Part shown: one piece after another, positions 9,720 through 21,951 of the stretch
Layout: each line of letters begins with the position of its first letter
Numbering within the stretch: the stretch's first letter is position 1
DNA from: Bacillus alveayuensis
Lineage (GTDB): Bacteria > Bacillota > Bacilli > Bacillales > Aeribacillaceae
Length of the DNA: 64,000 nucleotides
Reading direction: 5' to 3'
Assembly: GCA_030812955.1 (NCBI GenBank)
Contig: JAUSTR010000001.1
Coordinates: forward strand, 310,001 to 374,000
Notes under the pieces: generated by a model
The model's database searches: none
Seen by the model: the letters and a program-made list of their open reading frames with translations, nothing else
Told to the model about the DNA's origin: nothing
Made by a program: the position numbers and the translations under genes

Positions 9720-9760
9720 TCTATTATAGTATAATATGCTATAATATCTAAAGTTTAAAG
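9720..9760. promoter_or_regulatory. probable divergent promoter region rarA/cymR
   Basis: Two TATAAT boxes on the + strand (9730-9735 and 9740-9745) overlap one on the minus strand (9723-9728). The matching -35 boxes are not clear, so individual start sites are uncertain. Confidence 0.4.
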
Positions 9761-9835
9761 TAACACTGCTTGATTACGTTTTAATATAGATCATTGAATC
9801 TCAAAGAAGATGTTTAGTAATAGGAGTGTCGGAAT

Positions 9836-10255
9836 GTGAAAATTTCTACGAAAGGTCGCTACGGATTAACGATCATGATTGAATTGGCAAAAAAATATGG
9901 TGAAGGGCCAATCTCTTTGAAAAGCATTGCACAAGCGCATAATTTGTCTGAACATTACTTAGAGCAGCTTATAGCTCCTTTGCGAAATGCAAGGCTTGTG
10001 AAAAGTATACGAGGTGCCTATGGAGGTTATATTTTAGCAAAAGATCCCCAAAATATTACAGCTGGTGATATTATTCGCGTTTTAGAAGGGCCTATTACAC
10101 CAGTAGAAGGCATTGAAGATGAAGAGCCAGCGAAACGCCATTTATGGATTAAAATACGCGATGCGATTAAAGATGTATTAGACAATACAACATTGGAAGA
10201 TTTAGCAAGTTTTACAGATGATAATGAGCAAGATGCTTACATGTTTTATATTTGA
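9836..10255 (+). CDS. cymR: cysteine metabolism repressor CymR (Rrf2 family)
   Basis: 139 residues. The winged-helix DNA-binding domain covers about 1-80 (MKISTKGRYGLTIMIELAKK). There are no cysteines at all, so it cannot carry the iron-sulfur cluster of IscR-type Rrf2 proteins. That fits CymR, which in B. subtilis acts with O-acetylserine thiol-lyase CysK to repress sulfur genes. Start GTG, with taggag upstream. The known CymR-regulated set yrrT-mtnN-mccA-mccB lies 20 kb downstream in this window. iscS begins 46 bp after the stop. Confidence 0.92.
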   Translation: MKISTKGRYGLTIMIELAKKYGEGPISLKSIAQAHNLSEHYLEQLIAPLRNARLVKSIRGAYGGYILAKDPQNITAGDIIRVLEGPITPVEGIEDEEPAKRHLWIKIRDAIKDVLDNTTLEDLASFTDDNEQDAYMFYI

Positions 10256-10301
10256 TCTATATAATGGACAGAGGGCTATTGACGACTGTGAGGTGTTGAC
10301 A

Positions 10302-12572
<2,271 letters not shown>

Positions 12573-12573
<1 letters not shown>

Positions 12574-12603
12574 ACCTCAACATAATCGTTGAGGTTTTTT
12601 CTT
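12573..12603 (+). terminator. intrinsic terminator after mnmA
   Basis: AACCTCAAC pairs with GTTGAGGTT around a 6-nt loop and runs into T6. It lies only about 25 bp before the next start codon, so yrrB-recD2 expression needs read-through or a nearby promoter. Confidence 0.8.
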
Positions 12604-12630
12604 GAAACACGGAAGAAGAAGGTGATGAAT

Positions 12631-13296
12631 ATGACAAAAAATGAGCTCGGTATTCAAGCGATGCAGGAAGGAAAATTTGAAGAAGCGGCAAAATATTTTA
12701 CTGAAGCAATTGATGAAAATCCAAGAGAGCCTGTTTTTTATGTGAATTTTGGTAATTTATTAGCAGCATTAAATGAAAATGAAAGAGCTATTCGATTTTA
12801 CGAAAAGGCGATTGAACTGAATGAAACAACAGCGACAGCGTATTACGGATTAGGAACGGTTTATTATAATCAAAATAATGTTCAAAAAGCTAAAGATTAT
12901 TTTGAAAAAGCGATGAAGCATGGATTGAAGCATGGCGATTTATTTTTTATGTTAGGAATGTGTTTAAATCACCTAGACCAACCACGTTTAGCTCTACCGT
13001 ATTTCCAAAGAGCGGTCGAGTTAAATGAAGATGATATAGAGGCAATGTTTCAATATGGACTTAGTTTGGCGCAGTCCGGTTTAATGGAAGAGGCGAAAAA
13101 ACAATTTCAACTTGTGATTCAATTAGACGAAAACCATTCAGATGCTTATTACAATTTAGGAGTTGCTTATGCATATGAAGAAAAAACAGAAAAAGCACAT
13201 GAAATGTTTGAGAAAGCGTTAAATATACAACCAGATCACTTATTAGCAGGCCATGCTAAAAAGCTAATAGAAGAAGCCAAAAAACAACAGCCGTAA
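12631..13296 (+). CDS. yrrB: tetratricopeptide-repeat protein, YrrB-like
   Basis: 221 residues made almost entirely of about six TPR units of 34 residues, each with the pattern AxxYxxLGxxYxxxxxxxxAxxxFxxAL. It has no signal peptide or membrane helix, so it is cytoplasmic and probably a protein-binding scaffold. The ATG at 12631 sits 6 bp after aaggtg; another ATG two codons earlier is possible. recD2 follows by 23 bp and the pair probably forms an operon. No enzymatic function is evident. Confidence 0.85.
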   Translation: MTKNELGIQAMQEGKFEEAAKYFTEAIDENPREPVFYVNFGNLLAALNENERAIRFYEKAIELNETTATAYYGLGTVYYNQNNVQKAKDYFEKAMKHGLKHGDLFFMLGMCLNHLDQPRLALPYFQRAVELNEDDIEAMFQYGLSLAQSGLMEEAKKQFQLVIQLDENHSDAYYNLGVAYAYEEKTEKAHEMFEKALNIQPDHLLAGHAKKLIEEAKKQQP

Positions 13297-13319
13297 TTTC
13301 AGTTAGAGGAGGGAAGGAA

Positions 13320-15695
13320 ATGACCGAGGAGCAATTAAATATGTTTCAAGCTGAAAAGCCATACTTAAAAGGAATCATTCGCCATATTGTTTTTCAAAAT
13401 GAAGAAAACTTTTTTACCGTCTTAAATGTCAAAGTGGAAGAAACAAATGAAGATTTCTCGGAAAAACAAATAACGGTTACCGGTTATTTCCCTCTTCTAA
13501 ATGTCAACGAAACGTATATATTTTTTGGGCAAAAAAAGAACCACCCAAAATTTGGTCTGCAATTTCAAGCAGAAGCGTATCAGAAAGAACTCCCTACAAC
13601 ACAGGAAGGTGTTATTCAATATTTATCAAGTGATTTATTTAAAGGGATCGGTAAAAAAACAGCAGAGTCGATCGTCGAGGAGCTTGGTGAAAGAGCTATT
13701 TCGCTTATATTAGAAAATCCAAAAGTGTTAAATCGTGTGAAAAAATTAACGAAGGAGAAGGCGAAATCATTAGTCGAGGCATTGAAAGCTCATCAAGGTC
13801 TTGAACAAACGATGATTGCTTTAAATCAATTCGGTTTCGGTCCACAGCTCGGCATGAAAATCTATCAAACGTATAAAGATTTAACTTTAAATATTATTCA
13901 AAAAAATCCGTATCAACTAGTGGAAGATGTTGAAGGGATCGGTTTTATTCGTGCAGACGAGCTAGGTAGACAACTTGGTATTTCTGGAAATCATCCTGAT
14001 CGAATAAAGGCTGCGTGTTTATATACAATTGAGCAAGATTGTTTACAAGATGGTCATGTTTATTTAACGAAAGATCAGCTTTTAACGAAAACGAGCCATT
14101 TGTTAATGCGAGCGGGAAGCGATTCTGTTGAAAAAGATGAGATTGAAAGAGAGCTTGTTTCTTTACAAGAGGAAGGAAAAATTATTGAAGAAGAGAATCG
14201 AATCTACATTCCAACCCTCTATTTTGCCGAAAAAGGTCTGGCGAAAAATATAAAAAGAATTTTAGAGCAGGATGATTTTGAGAATTATTTCCCTGAGTCG
14301 GATTTTTTGCTGGCATTAGGCCGTATCGAAGAAAAGATGAATGTACAATATGGATCTACGCAAAAAGATGCCATTCAAACTGCCATTCATTCACCGATGA
14401 TGTTATTAACGGGTGGACCTGGTACGGGGAAGACAACGGTTATTAAAGGAATTGTAGAAATTTATGCTCATTTACATGGCATTTCCTTAAATCCGAACGA
14501 TTATAAAAAAGATGAGCCGTTCCCCATCTTACTTGTTGCTCCGACAGGAAGAGCGGCGAAAAGAATGAATGAAGCAACAGGATTACCAGCGTTTACAATT
14601 CATCGGCTACTTGGCTGGAATGGAGGGGAAGGTTTTGATTATGATGAAGAAAACCCGATTAACGGCAAACTATTGATCGTTGATGAAGTGTCTATGGTGG
14701 ATATTTGGCTAGCCAACCAGCTCTTTAAAGCATTACCAACATCGATACAAGTCATCTTAGTTGGTGATGAAGATCAGCTTCCATCTGTAGGTCCAGGTCA
14801 GGTGTTAAGTGATTTGTTAAAAGCTAATGTCATTCCAACAGTAAGGTTAACAGATATTTATCGTCAATCGGAAGGTTCATCAATTATTGAATTAGCCCAT
14901 GACATACGCAAAGGAAAGCTTTCAAAAGATATTTTGACGCCAACTAGAGATCGTTCATTTATTTCCTGCAGCGGAGGACAAGTGAAAGAAGTCGTTCAAA
15001 AAGTTGTCGAAAATGCTAGGAAAAAAGGCTACTCACAAAAAGATATTCAAGTGTTGGCGCCAATGTATCGAGGAGCAGCTGGAATTGATCAATTAAATGA
15101 AATGCTTCAGCATACTTTAAATCCCCCTTCTGAACATAAACGGGAAATTCAATATGGGAATGTTACGTATCGAGTGGGGGACAAAGTGTTACAACTTGTT
15201 AATCAGCCAGAGAGCAATGTTTTTAATGGCGATATGGGGGAAATTGTCTCCATCTTCTTTGCTAGCGAAAATACGGAAAAAGAAGATTTGATCGTCATTT
15301 CTTTTGATGGGATTGAAGTAACGTATACGAAACAAGATTTTGGGCAATTTACCCATGCGTATTGCTGTTCGATTCATAAATCGCAAGGAAGCGAGTTTCC
15401 CATTGTCATTTTGCCGATTGTAAAGAGCTATTATCGGATGCTAAAACGAAATTTAATTTATACAGCCGTTACGAGAAGCAAACAATTTTTAATCATGTGC
15501 GGAGAAATAGAGGCCTTGAAAAGAGGAATTGAACTAAAAGAAGAATTGAAAAGACAGACAACTTTAGTAGAGCGCTTAACGATTAACACTGAATTAGAAG
15601 AACTGCAAAAACAGCTCCCATTTAGTGTAAACGACGCAAACATTGGGATGGAAAACATTACGCCTTATGATTTTATGGAAGAGGAAGCAGAATAA
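13320..15695 (+). CDS. recD2: ATP-dependent 5'-3' DNA helicase RecD2
   Basis: 791 residues, the long RecD2 form found in bacteria without RecBC. The N-terminal region carries helix-hairpin-helix repeats (FKGIGKKTAESIVEELG near 102; VEDVEGIGFIRADELG near 200). The helicase core has Walker A GGPGTGKTT near 364, Walker B VDEVSMVD near 456 and a C-terminal Q/SH3-like segment with HAYCCSIHKSQGSE. RecD2 acts in replication-fork maintenance and mismatch-repair-related processes. Start ATG after ggagggaagga. Equivalent to B. subtilis yrrC. Confidence 0.95.
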   Translation: MTEEQLNMFQAEKPYLKGIIRHIVFQNEENFFTVLNVKVEETNEDFSEKQITVTGYFPLLNVNETYIFFGQKKNHPKFGLQFQAEAYQKELPTTQEGVIQYLSSDLFKGIGKKTAESIVEELGERAISLILENPKVLNRVKKLTKEKAKSLVEALKAHQGLEQTMIALNQFGFGPQLGMKIYQTYKDLTLNIIQKNPYQLVEDVEGIGFIRADELGRQLGISGNHPDRIKAACLYTIEQDCLQDGHVYLTKDQLLTKTSHLLMRAGSDSVEKDEIERELVSLQEEGKIIEEENRIYIPTLYFAEKGLAKNIKRILEQDDFENYFPESDFLLALGRIEEKMNVQYGSTQKDAIQTAIHSPMMLLTGGPGTGKTTVIKGIVEIYAHLHGISLNPNDYKKDEPFPILLVAPTGRAAKRMNEATGLPAFTIHRLLGWNGGEGFDYDEENPINGKLLIVDEVSMVDIWLANQLFKALPTSIQVILVGDEDQLPSVGPGQVLSDLLKANVIPTVRLTDIYRQSEGSSIIELAHDIRKGKLSKDILTPTRDRSFISCSGGQVKEVVQKVVENARKKGYSQKDIQVLAPMYRGAAGIDQLNEMLQHTLNPPSEHKREIQYGNVTYRVGDKVLQLVNQPESNVFNGDMGEIVSIFFASENTEKEDLIVISFDGIEVTYTKQDFGQFTHAYCCSIHKSQGSEFPIVILPIVKSYYRMLKRNLIYTAVTRSKQFLIMCGEIEALKRGIELKEELKRQTTLVERLTINTELEELQKQLPFSVNDANIGMENITPYDFMEEEAE

Positions 15696-15722
15696 TAATG
15701 TTCGGAAAGGTGGGAGACTTTT

Positions 15723-16187
15723 TTGCGAACATTTTCCGACATCAAAGGAATGCCCGTTTACCATCAAAATGGAAATATGATCGGGTTTGTTCAAGATCTT
15801 GTGTTGTCATCCGGATGTGTTAAAGGGCTTTTATTAGATAGCAAAGGATTTTTTCAGCGCCATAAAATCATATTGCTATCAGACATCTGTTCATTTGGAC
15901 AAGATGGAATCATCGTGCAAAATGATTGTCACTTAGAGGAAGCAAAAGCACGATCAGGATACCGCTTACAAACAGGAAAAAAATCACTCGTTCATAAAGA
16001 AATTGTATCAGCTTCCGGAGAGAAGCTAGGTTTGCTAGAAGATGTATATTTTTCCGAAAAACAGGGCACAATAATGGCATATGAACTAACAGATGGCTTT
16101 TTTGCTGATATAACAGTTGGAACGAAAACAATCCCACTTGACAAGTGCCAAGCAAATATCGGCAAAGATGTCATTGTTCTCGAATAA
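15723..16187 (+). CDS. yrrD: PRC-barrel domain protein, YrrD-like
   Basis: 154 residues forming two PRC-barrel halves (about 1-75 and 85-150), each with a pattern like GxxVxxxxGxxxGxVxDxxF. PRC barrels are small beta domains used in RNA processing (RimM) and elsewhere; the role of YrrD is not established to my knowledge. The start is TTG at 15723, 7 bp after gggag. It follows recD2 by 27 bp and precedes a small zinc-ribbon gene, probably one transcript. Confidence 0.8.
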   Translation: MRTFSDIKGMPVYHQNGNMIGFVQDLVLSSGCVKGLLLDSKGFFQRHKIILLSDICSFGQDGIIVQNDCHLEEAKARSGYRLQTGKKSLVHKEIVSASGEKLGLLEDVYFSEKQGTIMAYELTDGFFADITVGTKTIPLDKCQANIGKDVIVLE

Positions 16188-16208
16188 AAGTAAAGAGGTG
16201 TCCTTGTT

Positions 16209-16400
16209 TTGTTAGCGTGTCCTAATTGTAAAAGTAAGGATCTCGGGAAGATTGGTGTCAATCAATATTATTGTTGGAATTGCTTTATTGAATTAACCGT
16301 GTCTAAAGGAACGATACTTACCCATCAAGTGGAAGAGGATGGTACATTAAGTTCCTTGGACGATTTATTTTCAGATGATGAACGAACCATTAGTATGTAG
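16209..16400 (+). CDS. small zinc-ribbon protein
   Basis: 63 residues with two CxxC pairs, CPNC at residues 4-7 and CWNC at about 22-25, spaced as in a zinc ribbon, followed by an acidic tail (SSLDDLFSDDE). Probable start TTG at 16209 with aaagaggtg upstream. It is 21 bp behind yrrD and is followed by a terminator, which fits the last gene of the yrrB-recD2-yrrD run. The function is unknown; nucleic-acid or protein binding would be usual for such a fold. Confidence 0.7.
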   Translation: MLACPNCKSKDLGKIGVNQYYCWNCFIELTVSKGTILTHQVEEDGTLSSLDDLFSDDERTISM

Positions 16401-16422
16401 GTTTCAATACTCCATTTCCATG

Positions 16423-16451
16423 AAGCCTTGCGTTAAATGCAAGGCTTTTAT
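16423..16451 (+). terminator. intrinsic terminator after the zinc-ribbon gene
   Basis: AAGCCTTGC pairs with GCAAGGCTT around a 7-nt loop, followed by a T-rich tail. Confidence 0.85.
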
Positions 16452-16602
16452 TTATGGTCAAATTTTTTGGTTATATCACTACATCTATTTAAATGAAAAT
16501 CAATGGGGAAAAAAGAAGAGCTTGTGCAAATGTAAGTTACGGCTTTCGTTATGCATGAATTTTTCAGATGATTAAAACAATATAGGTTAGGAGGGATGCA
16601 GG

Positions 16603-17664
16603 TTGAATGAACGACAGAAACAATGGCTTTATCGTTTGTTAATGGTTTTAATATTTTCTTTATGTTTATTTATGTTTCTGCAAATAAAAACGTTATGGCT
16701 GCCATTTTACGTCATGTTAAAAGCCATTTTGATTCCCTTTTTGATCGCTGTTTTTATTACCTATTTATTGCATCCTGTTGTGGAAAAGCTTCATGATTCT
16801 GGCCTGCCAAGATCGTTGTCCATTTTGATTATTTACCTCTTATTTTTTGGTGGAATCGGTTTGGCTTTTTATAAAGGAATACCCATTTTTTTAAAGCAGG
16901 CAAAGGACTTATCAGAAAATATTCCAATGGTAACGGCATCCTATCAAAGCTGGATTGATGGTATTCATGACCAAACGACAAAGCTCCCAGACGATGTTCA
17001 TAAACGAATTGAAAAGCTTATCCATAATGCTGAGAAGGAAATTGGAAATTTGTTAGAGAGTTTATTGACTAGCTTTCGTGTTTTTTTTGATTACATCGTT
17101 ATTTTCGCCGTGATTCCTTTTTTAGTTTTTTATATGCTAAAAGATATAGAAGAATTGAAAAAAGCGATATGGTATATCACACCAAAAAAATGGAGACAAG
17201 AGGGGAAGAAGTTTTTGCATGATGTTAATGAATCTCTCGGGAATTATATTCGAGGCCAGCTGTTTGTTTGTCTCCTCATTGCCCTTTTTGCCACATTTGC
17301 CTTATGGGTTTTTCATATAAAATATCCTTTAATTTTAGGTTTAATAATCGGTGTGACGAATGTAATCCCTTATTTTGGGCCGATTATCGGGGCAATTCCG
17401 GCCGTTTTAATTGCCGCGACGATATCGATACAAAAAGTGATCATTGTCATGATCATTGTTTTTATCTTGCAGTTTTTAGAAGGAAATATATTAAGTCCGC
17501 TTATTGTTGGAAAAAGCTTGCATATGCACCCGATTGTGATTATATTAGCACTTTTAGCAGGTGGTGAAATGGCTGGAGTACTCGGTCTTATATTAGCAGT
17601 GCCGATTGTTGTCATTTTAAAAGTAACGCTCTTACATATTGCCCACTTTTCGCGGGTGCATTGA
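16603..17664 (+). CDS. yrrI: AI-2E family transporter-like membrane protein, YrrI-like
   Basis: 353 residues with about seven to eight hydrophobic segments: two near the N-terminus (11-50), one at 62-85, a cytoplasmic or external middle region (about 88-150), then the cluster from 155 to 345. The motif NVIPYFGPIIGAIPAVLIA near 250 is typical of the AI-2E/PerM family. Members move small solutes or ions; the name does not prove autoinducer-2 transport. Start TTG at 16603 after aggaggg. It lies directly upstream of the alaS leader, as in B. subtilis. Confidence 0.88.
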   Translation: MNERQKQWLYRLLMVLIFSLCLFMFLQIKTLWLPFYVMLKAILIPFLIAVFITYLLHPVVEKLHDSGLPRSLSILIIYLLFFGGIGLAFYKGIPIFLKQAKDLSENIPMVTASYQSWIDGIHDQTTKLPDDVHKRIEKLIHNAEKEIGNLLESLLTSFRVFFDYIVIFAVIPFLVFYMLKDIEELKKAIWYITPKKWRQEGKKFLHDVNESLGNYIRGQLFVCLLIALFATFALWVFHIKYPLILGLIIGVTNVIPYFGPIIGAIPAVLIAATISIQKVIIVMIIVFILQFLEGNILSPLIVGKSLHMHPIVIILALLAGGEMAGVLGLILAVPIVVILKVTLLHIAHFSRVH

Positions 17665-17689
17665 CATTTTTTTCTCCCTTGTCTATAAT
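17661..17689 (+). promoter_or_regulatory. consensus SigA promoter of alaS
   Basis: TTGACA at 17661-17666 and TATAAT at 17684-17689 with exactly 17 bp between: a perfect match to the vegetative consensus. The -35 begins one base after the ATG-less end of yrrI. Confidence 0.9.
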
Positions 17690-17704
17690 TTCCGATAGAT
17701 AATC

Positions 17705-17950
17705 AATAAGAAAAACGATGACGGATCGAGTATGTTGCAGACCATCTATAAGAGAGGAATCTTCGAAGGCTGAAAAAGATTCTAGATGAAGGGCAACAGA
17801 AGGCTAATCCTGAAGTGCAGGCAAAACCTGCCGTTTCGCCACGTTACGGCATAATGAAGGTGATGGACATTGTTCCATAATCAGGGTGGTACCGCGAGTT
17901 GCTCTCGTCCCTGTGTAAATAGTTTATATTTACATGGGCGAGAGTTTTTA
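17705..17950 (+). promoter_or_regulatory. T-box riboswitch of alaS
   Basis: Stem I base GGAT 17723-17726 with ATCC 17807-17810, loop E AGTA 17729-17732 with GAA 17799-17801. The specifier GCT (Ala) is at 17803-17805. The canonical T-box AGGGTGGTACCGCG is at 17883-17896. The terminator pairs 17902-17919 with about 17928-17944 and continues into a T-tract. Alanine codon and alaS agree. The leader continues into a repeat element before the alaS start. Confidence 0.94.
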
Positions 17951-17956
17951 TTTTTT

Positions 17957-18113
17957 GGCTCTTTTTTAAAAGATTGTTGCTTTACGATACGATAGCTTTT
18001 CGACTGTCAGGCAAGCGATACGCTTGCTACACGCTAAAGCGTGACGTGAACCGATCACGTGCTTTGTTCAGCTCATGGCCAGTCGAAAAGCAACAAAGTT
18101 TACGAAAACAGCC
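17957..18113 (+). mobile_element. MITE-like repeat, copy A (157 bp)
   Basis: Begins GGCTCTTTTT and ends GAAAACAGCC, the inverted ends of the family. It is flanked by TATTTTTT (17949-17956) and TATTATTT (18114-18121), an imperfect 8-bp duplication. Relative to copies C and E it lacks about 40 bp from the central stem. It lies between the alaS T-box terminator T-tract and the alaS ribosome-binding site, so it is part of the alaS 5' untranslated RNA. Confidence 0.8.
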
Positions 18114-18191
18114 TATTATTTATACGTGTTGGTATCAAATGAAAACAAATTTTTAACATGTACATAATCAATCGAATCATAGGAGGTAAAT

Positions 18192-20825
18192 ATGAAAAAA
18201 CTAACATCTGCTCAAGTTCGTCAAATGTTTTTAGATTTCTTTAAAGAAAAAGGACATGCTGTTGAGCCAAGCGCTTCGTTAATTCCCCATGATGATCCAT
18301 CGTTATTGTGGATTAATAGTGGTGTGGCGACATTAAAAAAATACTTTGATGGTCGTGTCATTCCAGACAATCCACGGATCACTAATGCGCAAAAATCGAT
18401 ACGGACAAATGATATCGAAAATGTCGGAAAAACAGCTCGCCATCATACGTTCTTTGAAATGCTCGGAAATTTTTCAATTGGAGATTATTTTAAAGAAGAA
18501 GCAATTGAATGGGCTTGGGAATTTTTAACGAGTGACAAATGGCTCGGTTTTGATCCAGACCGTTTATCTGTTACGATCCATCCAGAAGATGCAGAGGCTT
18601 TTAAAATCTGGAAAGAAAAAATCGGTCTGCCGGAAGAGAGAATTATTCGGCTTGAGGGAAATTTCTGGGATATTGGTGAAGGCCCAAGTGGTCCAAATAC
18701 AGAAATCTTTTACGATCGCGGTGAGGAATATGGAAATGACCCGAAAGATCCTGAGCTTTACCCAGGTGGAGAAAATGAACGTTATTTAGAGGTTTGGAAT
18801 CTAGTATTTTCACAATTTAATCATAATCCTGATGGCACGTACACTCCATTACCAAAGAAAAACATTGACACAGGAATGGGGTTAGAACGGGTTGTATCGG
18901 TGATTCAAGATGTCCCAACAAACTTTGATACGGATTTATTTATGCCGATTATAGAAGCAACTGAAGCCATTTCTGGAGAAAAATATCGAGAAAATGAAGA
19001 AAAAGATATTTCTTTTAAAGTGATTGCGGATCATATTCGGACTGTAACTTTTGCTATAGCGGATGGAGCATTACCGTCTAATGAAGGCCGTGGCTATGTT
19101 TTACGCCGTTTATTGCGCCGTGCCGTACGTTATGCGAAAAAGATCAACATCGATCGACCATTTATGTATGAATTGGTTTCGGTAGTAGCAGAAATTATGG
19201 TGGATTATTATCCAGAAGTAAAAGAAAAAACTGAATTTATTCAAAAGGTAATCAAAAATGAGGAAGAGCGATTCCATGAAACATTAAATGAAGGTCTTAC
19301 GATTTTAACATCTGTTATTGAGAAACAAAAGAATTTAGGAAGCAATGTCATTCCTGGTAAAGATGTATTCCGATTATATGACACATACGGTTTCCCTGTT
19401 GAGTTAACAGAAGAGTATGCAGAAGAAGAAAATATGGTTGTCGATCATGAAGGATTTGAAAAAGAAATGGAAATACAGCGCGAGCGGGCACGTAAAGCAC
19501 GCCAAGATGTTGATTCCATGCAAGTTCAAGGCGGCGTGTTAGGAGATATTAAAGATGAAAGTGAATTTGTGGGTTATGATCAGTTATCGGTAAATAGTAA
19601 AATTATAGCCATTGTGAAAGATGGCCTGCTTATCGATGAAGCGAATGAAGGAGAAGAAGTACAAATTCTTTTGGACAAAACTCCATTTTATGCGGAAAGC
19701 GGCGGTCAAATCGCAGATAAAGGAACAATTGAAAATGAAAAAGTTCAAATTCAAGTAAAAGATGTCCAGAAAGCGCCGAAAGGACAACATTTGCATACCG
19801 TTTATATCCAACACGGGGTATTAAAAAATGGGATGGAAGTACAAGCTAAAGTCGAACCAACATCACGTCAAGCAATTGTGAAAAACCATACAGCGACTCA
19901 CTTACTACATCAAGCATTAAAAGATGTGTTAGGGGATCATGTTAACCAAGCAGGTTCATTAGTTACTCCAACTCGTTTGCGCTTCGACTTCTCACACTTT
20001 GGTCAAGTAAAGCAAGAAGAGCTTGATGAAATCGAGCGTATTGTCAATGAAAAAATTTGGAGAAGTATTCCTGTGGAGATTGACTATAAACCGCTTGAAG
20101 AAGCAAAGGCAATGGGAGCAATGGCTCTTTTCGGAGAAAAATACGGAAAGATTGTTCGCGTCGTTCAAGTTGGCCATTATAGCCTGGAACTTTGTGGTGG
20201 TTGTCACGTTAATAATACGGCTGAAATCGGCTTATTTAAGATTGTATCTGAGTCAGGAATCGGTGCTGGAACACGTCGGATTGAAGCCGTAACGGGTGAG
20301 GAAGCATATCGTTTCTTAACGAATCAATTAGCCGTCTTAAAAGAAGCGGCTGCGAAATTGAAAACAAATCCGCGTGATCTTGTAGCACGTATTGAAAGTA
20401 TGCAAGCCGAAATGCGAGAGCTTGAAAGAGAAAACGAGTCCTTAACAGCGAAGCTCGGCAATTTAGAAGCAGCAAATATTGTTGGCAAAGCACTTGATGT
20501 TAATGGTGTTACGGTATTAGCGACAAAAGTAAATGCAAAAGATATGAACAGCTTGCGTACAATGGTCGATGATCTGAAGCAAAAGCTCGGTTCCGCTATT
20601 GTCGTATTAGGTGCAGCGAACGAGGGCAAAGTGAATTTGGCGGCAGGGATTACAAAAGATTTAGTGGAAAAAGGATATCATGCAGGGAAATTAATTAAAG
20701 AAGTAGCGACACGCTGTGGAGGCGGAGGCGGCGGCCGCCCAGATATGGCTCAAGCAGGAGGAAAAAATCCGGATCAATTAGACGATGCCTTGAAATATGT
20801 CGAGGATTGGGTGAAATCCGTTTAA
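18192..20825 (+). CDS. alaS: alanyl-tRNA synthetase
   Basis: 877 residues, full length. There is an N-terminal class II catalytic domain (about 1-250; [20 protein letters not shown]), a tRNA-recognition helix region ([15 protein letters not shown] near 300), an editing domain with zinc ligands [11 protein letters not shown] near 565 and CGGCHV near 665, and a C-Ala domain ending with the glycine-rich [15 protein letters not shown]. It charges tRNA-Ala and hydrolyses mischarged Ser/Gly products. The ATG follows taggaggta. Control is by the upstream T-box; the 5' UTR is lengthened by a repeat insertion. Confidence 0.98.
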   Translation: MKKLTSAQVRQMFLDFFKEKGHAVEPSASLIPHDDPSLLWINSGVATLKKYFDGRVIPDNPRITNAQKSIRTNDIENVGKTARHHTFFEMLGNFSIGDYFKEEAIEWAWEFLTSDKWLGFDPDRLSVTIHPEDAEAFKIWKEKIGLPEERIIRLEGNFWDIGEGPSGPNTEIFYDRGEEYGNDPKDPELYPGGENERYLEVWNLVFSQFNHNPDGTYTPLPKKNIDTGMGLERVVSVIQDVPTNFDTDLFMPIIEATEAISGEKYRENEEKDISFKVIADHIRTVTFAIADGALPSNEGRGYVLRRLLRRAVRYAKKINIDRPFMYELVSVVAEIMVDYYPEVKEKTEFIQKVIKNEEERFHETLNEGLTILTSVIEKQKNLGSNVIPGKDVFRLYDTYGFPVELTEEYAEEENMVVDHEGFEKEMEIQRERARKARQDVDSMQVQGGVLGDIKDESEFVGYDQLSVNSKIIAIVKDGLLIDEANEGEEVQILLDKTPFYAESGGQIADKGTIENEKVQIQVKDVQKAPKGQHLHTVYIQHGVLKNGMEVQAKVEPTSRQAIVKNHTATHLLHQALKDVLGDHVNQAGSLVTPTRLRFDFSHFGQVKQEELDEIERIVNEKIWRSIPVEIDYKPLEEAKAMGAMALFGEKYGKIVRVVQVGHYSLELCGGCHVNNTAEIGLFKIVSESGIGAGTRRIEAVTGEEAYRFLTNQLAVLKEAAAKLKTNPRDLVARIESMQAEMRELERENESLTAKLGNLEAANIVGKALDVNGVTVLATKVNAKDMNSLRTMVDDLKQKLGSAIVVLGAANEGKVNLAAGITKDLVEKGYHAGKLIKEVATRCGGGGGGRPDMAQAGGKNPDQLDDALKYVEDWVKSV

Positions 20826-20906
20826 TATTTTTATCCAATCGTGTAAAATGTAAGTAGGAATGAACAGGTAGAATCAGTAGATGAACCTGGGAAAGAGGTG
20901 CAAATG

Positions 20907-21173
20907 GTGAGTTCGTTTGATAAAACTATGAAGTTTAACTTCTCGGATGAATCGGAACAGACGAATGTAAAAGAAGTGCTAAATACGGTATATGATGCAC
21001 TGAAAGAAAAAGGGTATAACCCAATCAATCAAATTGTCGGTTATTTGCTCTCAGGAGATCCCGCTTATATTCCTAGGCATCGCGATGCACGTAATTTAAT
21101 CCGCAAATTAGAACGAGATGAATTGATCGAAGAGCTTGTAAAATCCTATTTAAAACATCATCGTGAGGCATAA
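20907..21173 (+). CDS. yrzL: IreB family regulatory phosphoprotein (YrzL, UPF0297)
   Basis: 88 residues starting at GTG 20907 ([14 protein letters not shown]), the exact family length; gaggtg is 6 bp upstream. An ATG one codon earlier is too close to that site. The protein is highly conserved ([20 protein letters not shown]). The Enterococcus homologue IreB is a substrate of the PASTA kinase IreK; a similar signalling role here is inferred. It begins the conserved trio yrzL-ruvX-yrzB, with ruvX starting one base after its stop codon. Confidence 0.92.
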   Translation: MSSFDKTMKFNFSDESEQTNVKEVLNTVYDALKEKGYNPINQIVGYLLSGDPAYIPRHRDARNLIRKLERDELIEELVKSYLKHHREA

Positions 21174-21174
21174 T

Positions 21175-21591
21175 ATGAGGGTAATGGGATTAGATTTAGG
21201 AACGAAAACGCTAGGAGTAGCGGTTAGTGATGAACTTGGATGGACCGCACAAGGATTGGAAACAATAAAAATTGATGAGGAGAAAGGAGAGTTTGGCTTT
21301 AGCCGGCTCTCTGAACTTTTGTATGAGTATGATGTTCAAAAGATCGTCGTCGGTATGCCTAAAAATATGAACGGAACGATTGGTCCTAGAGGAGAGGCTT
21401 CTAAAAAGTTTGCTGAACGATTACGAGATCAATTTAACCTTCCGGTTGTGCTGTGGGATGAGCGACTTTCGACAATGACTGCAGAGAGATTACTAATAGA
21501 AGCAGATGTAAGTCGTAAAAAGCGCCGTAAAGTAATCGATAAAATGGCCGCAGTCGTTATTTTACAAAATTATTTAGATAGTCAAAAATGA
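21175..21591 (+). CDS. ruvX: Holliday junction resolvase-like YqgF/RuvX nuclease
   Basis: 138 residues with the RNase H-like fold motifs: [14 protein letters not shown] at the N-terminus with the first catalytic Asp, VGMPKNMNG, and [11 protein letters not shown] with a second acidic pair. In E. coli the homologue matures the 16S rRNA 5' end. The ATG at 21175 gives MRVMGLDLG; the longer frame from 21163 overlaps yrzL. Middle gene of yrzL-ruvX-yrzB. Confidence 0.94.
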   Translation: MRVMGLDLGTKTLGVAVSDELGWTAQGLETIKIDEEKGEFGFSRLSELLYEYDVQKIVVGMPKNMNGTIGPRGEASKKFAERLRDQFNLPVVLWDERLSTMTAERLLIEADVSRKKRRKVIDKMAAVVILQNYLDSQK

Positions 21592-21613
21592 TGATTATTA
21601 TGAGGTGACGAAA

Positions 21614-21901
21614 ATGGAACATGGTGAAAAACAAATTACAGTGATTGACGAAAATGGCAATGAGCAGCTTTGTGAAGTGTTATTTACATTTGAATCAGAA
21701 GAATTTGGAAAGTCATATGTTTTATATTATCCTGTTGGCGTAAGCGAAGAGGAGGATGAAGAGATTGAAATTCATGCATCTAGCTTTATTCCGAACGAAG
21801 ACGGTGAAGATGGTGAATTGCAACCCATTGAAACAGAAGAAGAATGGGATATGATTGAAGAGGTATTAAATACGTTTTTAGATGAAGAAGAAGAGGAATG
21901 A
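21614..21901 (+). CDS. yrzB: DUF1292 protein YrzB
   Basis: 95 residues, very acidic (C-terminus [14 protein letters not shown]), with no membrane segment. The ATG at 21614 is preceded by gaggtgacgaaa. The DUF1292 family is conserved beside ruvX in Firmicutes; no molecular function is established. It is the last gene of the alaS-yrzL-ruvX-yrzB run, since a strong terminator follows. Confidence 0.9.
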   Translation: MEHGEKQITVIDENGNEQLCEVLFTFESEEFGKSYVLYYPVGVSEEEDEEIEIHASSFIPNEDGEDGELQPIETEEEWDMIEEVLNTFLDEEEEE

Positions 21902-21919
21902 TCATGAAATTTAACGATT

Positions 21920-21951
21920 ACACCGCTAACATATGAAGCGGTGTTTTTTTT
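21920..21951 (+). terminator. intrinsic terminator after yrzB
   Basis: ACACCGCT pairs with AGCGGTGT, followed by eight T residues. Repeat copy B begins at the first base after the T-run. Confidence 0.9.

Noticed and set aside
20236..20629. Long reverse ORFs within alaS (also within dnaK, dnaJ, rsmE and others)
   Set aside because: Codon-composition shadows of strongly coding genes.
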